Assembly (NCBI GenBank): GCA_012511085.1
Contig: JAAZGU010000025.1
Span: 1-5,818, forward strand
Reading direction: 5' to 3'
Length of the DNA stretch: 5,818 nucleotides
From: Erysipelothrix sp.
Lineage (GTDB): Bacteria; Bacillota_I; Bacilli_A; Erysipelotrichales; Erysipelotrichaceae
Shown: in pieces, positions 1 to 4,428 of the stretch
Layout: every line of letters starts with the position of its first letter
Position numbering within the stretch: position 1 is the stretch's first letter
Notes under the pieces: model-generated
The model's database searches: none
What the model was told of the DNA's origin: nothing
Seen by the model: the letters and a program-made list of their open reading frames with translations, nothing else
Translations under genes and position numbers: made by a program

Positions 1-337
1 ACACCATGATCAACAAGGCCACCACCGGAATAATGCCTTGCGCTGTAAAGATAATAAACATGGTGGTGGTTAACATCTTATCCGCAATCGGGTCAATAAA
101 CTTCCCAAAGGTGGTAATCAAGTTATGTTTGCGCGCGATGTAACCATCTAAAAAATCAGTGAAGGATGCAATCAAAAATAAGATAAGCACCACCACATTA
201 ATGAGTGAAATGGAAACAAAATCAAACTTGTAAATTGGGATTTGAATATTAAATTGCGCGTATGGAAACGTGACGACCAAGACAATAATTGGAATCAGTG
301 CCATGCGCAACAGTGATAATTTATTGGGGGTATTCAT
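1..337 (-). CDS. pgsA: CDP-diacylglycerol-glycerol-3-phosphate 3-phosphatidyltransferase, N-terminal part
   Basis: Membrane enzyme that transfers the phosphatidyl group from CDP-diacylglycerol to glycerol-3-phosphate, giving phosphatidylglycerol-phosphate, the committed step to phosphatidylglycerol. Only the first 112 codons lie in the window; the 3' part is beyond the left edge (family length is about 180-200 residues). The CDP-alcohol phosphotransferase signature is complete: D61, D64-G65, A68-R69, G78, D82 and D86, exactly the DxxDG-xx-AR-x8-G-xxx-D-xxx-D spacing, whose aspartates bind metal and catalyse transfer. Hydrophobic stretches flank it: residues about 8-24 and 40-60 before, and 88-112 after. 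The ATG at 337 is preceded by AGGAG (349-345) with a 7-base spacer; that site lies inside the last codons of rodZ, whose stop ends 2 bases before this start, so translational coupling is likely. The rodZ-pgsA pair is conserved in Bacillota and supports pgsA over other CDP-alcohol transferases. An extra hydrophobic segment (about 30-60) before the motif is within normal variation. Confidence 0.93.
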   Translation of the reverse strand, partial: MNTPNKLSLLRMALIPIIVLVVTFPYAQFNIQIPIYKFDFVSISLINVVVLILFLIASFTDFLDGYIARKHNLITTFGKFIDPIADKMLTTTMFIIFTAQGIIPVVALLIMV

Positions 338-339
338 AG

Positions 340-1239
340 TTAATCTCCTGCAAACACAAAGTTGATCTTTGCGCCTGAATTTAAATTCGCAATGCTTTCA
401 TCCAAGGTTACGACTTCCGTATCAACCCTAAAGACATTGCTGCGGACCACACCCACATGAAACATGACCTTATCGTTGGGCTTGGCTTTGATGATGACTT
501 CAATCTTTTCATCCGGTTTGTAAATCTTGGATACCGGATTATCGGTTGCCACATCGTTGATGTAAACACGAATCCATGTGCGGGCATTAAATTCCATGGA
601 TAAGGTGATTTCTTGTTCAGCCCCATAATTTGAAATCGCATATTCCGTGGGGCTCACCTGGGTAATTTCCAAATGTTGCTCAATCACATCATCAGGGATA
701 TTAGGCTGCGTTGGATCTTCATCATCGGGTTTATCAGGAAGTCCGGTGATTGGTGGTGTGGTGTTGGTGCCACCTTCCTTTTTAAACAAAGGTAACACAA
801 AACTAATCGTTAAGATGATTGTACTTATGATAATAAAAAGCACGATTAAAATGAGCGTGAGCTGCGAGAATTCAAATTTTTGCTTTTTAATTTCAGATCT
901 TACTTGATGGTGATGCGGACGCTTGCTTCTTGTTTTACTGTCAATCGACTCGTGGATTTGGTCAAACTTTTCACTCAATTTCAATTCCTGTGTATGATAA
1001 TAAACATCCACCAATTGATCAACATCGCTTGGTAAATCTTTTAAATCGACATACAGAGCACGTGCATAAGCTTTCACCATAAACGGCAAATAAGTAATGT
1101 CGTTGGCAAAGAAGTCAAGGTTGCCGTTTTCAATTTCACGCAATTGCGGCAATGAAATCTTCGTCTTTTGACTCATTGCTTCTAAAGTAAAACCTAAATC
1201 TAAACGTTGTTGTTTTAAGTGCTTTCCGATTTTTTCCAA
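340..1239 (-). CDS. rodZ: RodZ-like cytoskeleton-linked membrane protein (HTH, TM, DUF4115)
   Basis: Likely bitopic morphogenesis protein that joins cytoplasmic MreB-type filaments to the cell-wall elongation complex. Numbering from the TTG at 1239 (299 residues): residues 2-65 form the XRE-type helix-turn-helix fold, with the RodZ-like aromatic helix YLPFMVKAYARAL (about 50-62); 66-124 is a charged cytoplasmic linker with an HHH basic patch; 125-152 is one strongly hydrophobic membrane segment; 153-185 is a Pro/Asp/Thr-rich outer linker; about 190-299 is a beta-rich DUF4115-type domain including TWIRVYIND. Start choice: the frame stays open to a GTG at 1260 but that codon has no Shine-Dalgarno, whereas AGGAG (1251-1247) sits 7 bases before TTG 1239, and starting there puts the HTH at the N-terminus, as is usual in the family. 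The gene follows rnpB and directly precedes pgsA, as ymfM does in B. subtilis. Known of the family: in RodZ the HTH contacts MreB rather than DNA; no MreB gene is visible here. Confidence 0.88.
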   Translation of the reverse strand: MEKIGKHLKQQRLDLGFTLEAMSQKTKISLPQLREIENGNLDFFANDITYLPFMVKAYARALYVDLKDLPSDVDQLVDVYYHTQELKLSEKFDQIHESIDSKTRSKRPHHHQVRSEIKKQKFEFSQLTLILIVLFIIISTIILTISFVLPLFKKEGGTNTTPPITGLPDKPDDEDPTQPNIPDDVIEQHLEITQVSPTEYAISNYGAEQEITLSMEFNARTWIRVYINDVATDNPVSKIYKPDEKIEVIIKAKPNDKVMFHVGVVRSNVFRVDTEVVTLDESIANLNSGAKINFVFAGD

Positions 1240-1246
1240 AAGGTTA

Positions 1247-1251
1247 CTCCT
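1247..1251 (-). promoter_or_regulatory. Shine-Dalgarno deciding a TTG start for rodZ
   Basis: AGGAG followed by a 7-base spacer (TAACCTT) and then TTG at 1239-1237. The only longer candidate, GTG at 1260-1258, is preceded by an A-rich stretch without any purine site complementary to 16S rRNA. This favours the TTG start. Confidence 0.75.
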
Positions 1252-1286
1252 GACATCCACACGTTGTGTTTCTAAACATACAAATC

Positions 1287-1305
1287 ACACAAGCGGCGCT
1301 TGTGT
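1287..1305. terminator. GC-rich hairpin between rnpB and rodZ, possible terminator
   Basis: An 8-bp perfect inverted repeat ACACAAGC/GCTTGTGT (1287-1294 and 1298-1305) with a 3-base loop lies 21 bases past the 3' end of rnpB. On the plus strand it is followed by TTTTATTTT, the classic intrinsic-terminator layout. On the minus strand, the direction in which rnpB and rodZ are read, it is preceded by AAAATAAAA and followed only by the weaker tract GATTTGTATGTTT. It may end rnpB transcripts inefficiently, protect the rnpB 3' end, or stop antisense transcription. Confidence 0.45.
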
Positions 1306-1326
1306 TTTATTTTAACTTTGATTAAG

Positions 1327-1668
1327 AAGATTAACATCCTATAAGCCATGTTCTGTACCCGCAGGCGGCAATCATTTATCTACACTTGCGTGTCTTCTTG
1401 TCTTTTGAATTCAAGACTTGAAGTTCCCCTACCAAATTTGGGTTTCTCGCTTGTGGGGTTTACCCGTTCCACTTTATTGTTTCCAATAACATCGTCACTG
1501 TGGCACTTTTACGGACATCGTTCATCGTTTTCACCTTAGAACTAGTCAGCCGTCAGCTAAAGCTGCCTAAATTTATGGTTTCATTTAGCACAAACACTAC
1601 AGTCATCTCAGACTGTGCGAGCATGGACTTTCCTCTGGTTTCCCAGCGATTGCCCAGATGTTAATCTT
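1327..1668 (-). ncRNA. rnpB: RNase P RNA, class B
   Basis: Catalytic RNA of ribonuclease P, which removes 5' leaders from pre-tRNAs. Read on the minus strand it closely matches the B. subtilis type: the core GAGGAAAGTCCATGC (1635-1621), CCACAGTGACG (1503-1493), the class B block GCGAGAAACCC followed by GGTAGGGGAAC (around 1453-1421), GATTGCCGCC (1373-1364) and ACATGGCTTATAG (1351-1339). Ends were set from helix P1: AAGATTAACATC (1668-1657) pairs perfectly over 12 bp with GATGTTAATCTT (1338-1327). Helix P2 also pairs perfectly, GGCAATC (1654-1648) with GATTGCC (1373-1367). The resulting length is about 342 nt, shorter than the roughly 400 nt of B. subtilis, partly because P19 is nearly absent. 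The 5' strand of P1 overlaps the last codons and stop of gpsB. I saw no strong promoter just upstream, so the RNA may be processed from a gpsB transcript. Exact mature ends are inferred to within a few bases. Confidence 0.96.
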
Positions 1669-1969
1669 TTTGATCAATGAGTGATTCCAAACGCGCTAAG
1701 CGTTTCAATAGATCACTGTTTGAAGGTGTGTCTTTGAGGGTCGCCAATTGACTCTCAAGTTGAATAAGCCTTTCTTGAAATTTTAAATTATTGGCTTTTA
1801 AAAGCGCAATCTCATCCTCATATTGTTTCTGGATGGTTGCCATCAAACGATAATCTTGCATAATTTCATCTAAAAAGAGATCCACTTCAAAGGGCGAATA
1901 CCCCTTGAAATCCACATGAAAAGCTTTGTTGATAATCGTTGTGGGACTATGTTTCAATTTGTTATTCAT
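1661..1969 (-). CDS. gpsB: Cell-cycle adaptor protein GpsB (DivIVA-related)
   Basis: Small cytosolic coiled-coil adaptor that brings penicillin-binding proteins to sites of wall growth and division. The 102-residue product has the family layout: an N-terminal DivIVA-like lipid/PBP-binding domain (about 1-60) with KGYSPFEVDLFLDEIMQDY, a coiled coil (about 42-78), a short polar linker (SNS), and the C-terminal oligomerisation helix DLLKRLARLESLI, much like DILKRLSNLE in B. subtilis GpsB. By alignment from memory, Y24, D30 and D34 match B. subtilis Y25, D31 and D35, which line the groove that binds PBP N-termini. Start: ATG at 1969, with AAGGTGA (1982-1976) ending 6 bases upstream; an in-frame GTG at 1975 lies directly against that site and is unlikely. 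The stop codon falls within helix P1 of rnpB; gpsB-rnpB adjacency is conserved in Bacillota. A PBP1 gene lies divergently about 2.4 kb away. DivIVA itself is longer and is ruled out by size and the C-terminal helix. Confidence 0.93.
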   Translation of the reverse strand: MNNKLKHSPTTIINKAFHVDFKGYSPFEVDLFLDEIMQDYRLMATIQKQYEDEIALLKANNLKFQERLIQLESQLATLKDTPSNSDLLKRLARLESLIDQKD

Positions 1970-1990
1970 CAGCACTCACCTTCTTGTTAT

Positions 1991-2019
1991 ATTGTTACAA
2001 AAATACAGTCTTTTTGCAA
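1991..2019 (-). promoter_or_regulatory. Possible sigma-A promoter of gpsB-rnpB
   Basis: On the minus strand, TTGCAA (2019-2014, -35) is separated by 17 bases from AACAAT (1996-1991), which is preceded by TGT as in an extended -10 element. Transcription would start near 1984 and leave a leader of about 15 bases carrying the AAGGTGA ribosome site. The -10 differs from TATAAT at two positions, so the call is tentative. There is no terminator after the upstream reductase gene, so read-through from it is also possible. Confidence 0.4.
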
Positions 2020-2021
2020 CA
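1993..2021. repeat. Imperfect inverted repeat over the gpsB promoter region
   Basis: On the plus strand TGTTACAAAAA (1993-2003) and TTTTTGCAACA (2011-2021) are inverted copies with one mismatch, separated by TACAGTC. The arms cover the proposed -35 and part of the -10. As RNA on the minus strand the pair would give a low-GC stem with one G-U pair and no U-tract after it, so it is a poor terminator. An operator is one reading; chance in AT-rich DNA is another. Confidence 0.35.
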
Positions 2022-2056
2022 CATTCAAGCTGAAACACCCAATATCCGCCAGCAAA

Positions 2057-3730
2057 TTAAACTTTCGCTGAAAAATCAGAGGTCGCAAGCTTGTAGATGT
2101 AATAACCACCGGATAAATTATAAACATTTTGATAGCCTAGGTTGATTAAAACACGGGCTCCGAGATAACCACGATGCCCGGAATGACAGGTCGTTAAAAT
2201 CGGTGTGTTTTTATCCGCAGGCAGCTGATTCAATTGCGCACGAAGTGCGTCTAGATCAAGGTTGGTACCGCCCTTGGTGTGGCCTTGTTTGTATTCCAAG
2301 GGATGTCGCACATCCAATAAGATGCCACCTGCTTTGATAAAGTCATCAACTTCATACCATTGTTTAGTGCGGATGCTACCGTCAAACACATGCGAAGCCA
2401 CGTACCCCAAAATATTAACCGGATCTTTAGCAGCTCCAAAGGGTGGCGCATACGCAAGCTCAAGCTTTGGTAAATCAAAGACCGTAAGTTGACCAATCAT
2501 TGCCGTCGCAATGACATCAATGCGCTTTTCAACGCCTTCATAACCAACCGCTTGGGCCCCGTAGATGCTACCATCACTCTTTGAAAAGATAATCTTCATT
2601 AAGATCGGTTGGGCGTTGGGATAGTAAGAAACGTGATGGTTACGTTCAATATGAGCCACCTCATAGTCCAATCCAAAATGTTGACACATGCCCTCGTTGA
2701 AACCGGTTGTCGCCACCACCAAGTCAAAGACCTTGACGACTGCCGTGCCTATTGACCCTTCGTATTGATCATCAATGCCATTGATGGTGTTGGCAACCAC
2801 AATCGCTTGGCGATTGGCAGGCCACGCCAGTGGGATTTTAATGGGTTGCTGGTTCACACGCGATAATACTTCCACCGCATCCCCGATTGCATAAATATCG
2901 GGATCATTGGTTTGCATCTTTGCGTTTGTTCTAATGGCTCGCAATGCCCCAATTTCCAAACCTGCCTCTTGAGCGAGTTCAATTTCAGAAGTCACGCCAA
3001 TCGCTAAAATTATCATATCGGTTGCGATGCATCTGCCACTTTGAGTTTCGACAAACCTGCCATCGTCTAAAAATGCTTTGACCCCATCGTTTAAAATCAA
3101 GTCAATGCCATGGCTTAGCATGGTTTGATGCACGAGTTGTGCCATTTCAAAATCCAAGGGTGCTAAGCATTGCGGCGCCATGTCCACCAAACTCACATCC
3201 AAATCAAGTTCGCGCAGATTTTCAGCCATCTCAACCCCAATAAAGCCCCCACCGATGACAGTCACATGTTGAGGTTGGTTGCTTTGGATGTAATCCACAA
3301 TCGCATCCACATGGGGAATGTTGCGCACAACAAAGACATTCTGAGCTGTGTCCAAACCTGGAATTGGTGGTACAATTGGGCGGGCGCCAGGCGATAAAAT
3401 CAGGATATCATAGGACTCATCATAATCAATCTTGCGTTGATGATCACGCACCGTGAGTGTCTTTGTTTCACGATCTATCGCGATGACTTCATTGAAATTG
3501 CGCACATCAAGATTGAAGCGCTGTGCCATGCCCGCTTTGGTTTCTACCAACAAATCTTCACGGTCTTTGATGACTTGCCCCACATAATAGGGTAAACCAC
3601 AATTGGCAAAGGAAATGTATTCATCCTTTTCAAATAATATAATCTCATCATCTTCATTGAGACGGCGGAGTTTTGCGGCGGCGGTGGCGCCGCCAGCAAC
3701 CCCACCGACAATACAGATTTTTCGTTTCAT
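2057..3730 (-). CDS. CoA-disulfide reductase with C-terminal rhodanese domain (CoADR-RHD)
   Basis: Flavoprotein of the pyridine nucleotide-disulfide oxidoreductase superfamily, expected to reduce CoA disulfide, CoA persulfide or polysulfide with NAD(P)H. The 557 residues match the fused CoADR-RHD form (about 550), not the roughly 440-residue single-domain form. Order: FAD-binding dinucleotide fold at 5-20 (VGGVAGGATAAAK); the single redox cysteine C44 in SFANCGLPYYVG, typical of the CoADR/NADH-oxidase/persulfide reductase group; NAD(P)H fold at 157-170 (VIGGGFIGVEMAE); second FAD site YAIGDAVEV at 270-278; dimerisation domain from about 325, with Y369/Y370 and Y427 (ELAYAPPFG) at the places of the CoADR active-site tyrosines; rhodanese domain about 455-545, with C515 in the loop CHSGHRG. 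Start: ATG at 3730 with AAGGTGA 4 bases upstream. It lies between recU and gpsB, where ypsA is common in relatives. Natural substrate (CoA disulfide versus persulfide) cannot be told from sequence; NADH oxidase is less likely given the rhodanese fusion. Confidence 0.92.
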   Translation of the reverse strand: MKRKICIVGGVAGGATAAAKLRRLNEDDEIILFEKDEYISFANCGLPYYVGQVIKDREDLLVETKAGMAQRFNLDVRNFNEVIAIDRETKTLTVRDHQRKIDYDESYDILILSPGARPIVPPIPGLDTAQNVFVVRNIPHVDAIVDYIQSNQPQHVTVIGGGFIGVEMAENLRELDLDVSLVDMAPQCLAPLDFEMAQLVHQTMLSHGIDLILNDGVKAFLDDGRFVETQSGRCIATDMIILAIGVTSEIELAQEAGLEIGALRAIRTNAKMQTNDPDIYAIGDAVEVLSRVNQQPIKIPLAWPANRQAIVVANTINGIDDQYEGSIGTAVVKVFDLVVATTGFNEGMCQHFGLDYEVAHIERNHHVSYYPNAQPILMKIIFSKSDGSIYGAQAVGYEGVEKRIDVIATAMIGQLTVFDLPKLELAYAPPFGAAKDPVNILGYVASHVFDGSIRTKQWYEVDDFIKAGGILLDVRHPLEYKQGHTKGGTNLDLDALRAQLNQLPADKNTPILTTCHSGHRGYLGARVLINLGYQNVYNLSGGYYIYKLATSDFSAKV

Positions 3731-3767
3731 GTTTTCACCTTATTTAACCCAATAAACTAACATGCAT

Positions 3768-3776
3768 ATGATAACA
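3768..3776 (-). promoter_or_regulatory. Possible extended -10 promoter of the CoADR gene
   Basis: TGTTATCAT on the minus strand (3776-3768) is a TGn-extended -10 with one mismatch to TATAAT. It would give a leader of about 30 bases before the ATG at 3730, which includes the ribosome site AAGGTGA (3741-3735). No good -35 lies at 16-18 bases; TTGCAT (3792-3787) is only 13 bases away. Confidence 0.35.
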
Positions 3777-3834
3777 TAAACGCACTATGCAAACATGCGT
3801 GTCGTAAAAAGTAGTAAGTTTTTTGAAAATTGGT

Positions 3835-3840
3835 TATAAT
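3835..3840 (+). promoter_or_regulatory. Perfect TATAAT -10 box upstream of recU
   Basis: TATAAT matches the consensus exactly and lies 15 bases before the recU ATG. The sequence 17 bases upstream (TAGTAA, 3812-3817) is a poor -35. If this is the promoter, transcription starts near 3847, right at the Shine-Dalgarno GGTGAT (3847-3852), so the recU-PBP transcript would have an unusually short leader of about 10 bases. Confidence 0.45.
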
Positions 3841-3855
3841 GGTACCGGTGATAAA

Positions 3856-4425
3856 ATGATTAATTATCCTACCAAAAAAACAAAGTCGAAAACCAGCTTT
3901 GTGAGCAGCGCCCACCGTGGGCTATCCTTGGAAGAAGATATTAATAAGACCAACGCTTATTACTTAGTCCACAAACGTGCCAACGTTCATAAAAAACCAA
4001 CACCGGTGCAAGTGGTGCACGTTCAGTACCCGGCCCGCAACAAGGCCAAAATTACGGAAGCCTACTATAAAAGACCTTCCACAACCGATTACAACGGTGT
4101 TTATAAAGGGTTTGCGCTTGACTTTGAAGTCAAGGAAACAAACCATGAACGTTATTTCACATTAGGCAACCTGCATCAGCACCAGCTTGACCACTTACAA
4201 AGTGTGCATGAACATGGTGCCATTGCTTTTCTACTCGTTCGCTTTTCTAAGTTTAATGAAACTTACCTCTTAACTTATGAAAAGCTTGCTTACTTTCTAG
4301 AAACCATGACCCGTAAATCGATTCCTAGAGCTTACTTTATCGAGCACGGGCATTTGATACCTTACACGCATATTCCACCGATTGATTATTTAAAAGTCAT
4401 TGATGCACTTTTATTAAAGGAGTAG
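3856..4425 (+). CDS. recU: Holliday junction resolvase RecU
   Basis: Structure-specific endonuclease that cleaves four-way DNA junctions during recombinational repair and chromosome segregation in Bacillota. The 189-residue product matches B. subtilis RecU (about 206) along its length: the N-terminal HRGLSLEEDIN (20-30), KKPTPVQVVHVQYP (46-59), and the nuclease core STTDYNG then LDFEVKET (75-95), in which D78, E91 and K93 match by spacing the catalytic D88, E101 and K103 of B. subtilis RecU. Later conserved parts are HQHQLDHL (107-114) and IDYLKVIDALL near the C-terminus. Start: ATG at 3856 with GGTGAT (3847-3852) ahead and the family's usual MI-YP beginning; the frame is open to a TTG at 3823, but that extension contains the TATAAT box and has no homology I recognise. 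It is followed after 3 bases by the PBP gene, whose ribosome site lies in the last recU codons, so the two are a coupled operon, as recU-ponA is elsewhere. Confidence 0.95.
   Translation: MINYPTKKTKSKTSFVSSAHRGLSLEEDINKTNAYYLVHKRANVHKKPTPVQVVHVQYPARNKAKITEAYYKRPSTTDYNGVYKGFALDFEVKETNHERYFTLGNLHQHQLDHLQSVHEHGAIAFLLVRFSKFNETYLLTYEKLAYFLETMTRKSIPRAYFIEHGHLIPYTHIPPIDYLKVIDALLLKE
4416..4422 (+). promoter_or_regulatory. Strong Shine-Dalgarno of the PBP gene inside recU
   Basis: AAAGGAG lies in the last two recU sense codons, 6 bases before the ATG at 4429, with the recU stop codon between. Ribosomes ending recU can restart directly on the PBP gene. Confidence 0.8.
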
Positions 4426-4428
4426 TTC

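Noticed and set aside
408..907. Open frames overlapping rodZ on both strands
   Set aside because: They are alternative readings of a frame with clear HTH, membrane and DUF4115-like parts; no independent start signals.
1348..1539. Open frame of 63 codons on the plus strand
   Set aside because: It lies wholly antisense to the RNase P RNA gene, lacks a ribosome site, and its peptide resembles nothing I know.
1689..1705. Palindrome AAACGC-n5-GCGTTT within gpsB
   Set aside because: It falls in codons for the conserved LLKRLARLE helix, where the repeated Lys/Ala-Arg-Leu codons explain it.
2251..2496. Open frame of 81 codons on the minus strand inside the reductase gene
   Set aside because: It overlaps the well-supported CoADR-rhodanese coding frame in another frame on the same strand and has no ribosome site of its own.
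3761..3802. CATGCATATG and related ATGCA/TGCAT words in the divergent intergenic region
   Set aside because: Short, overlapping self-complementary words without a consistent spacing; no known operator recognised.
3823..3855. TTG-started 11-residue extension of RecU
   Set aside because: It has no Shine-Dalgarno, contains the TATAAT box, and the ATG at 3856 gives the usual RecU N-terminus.
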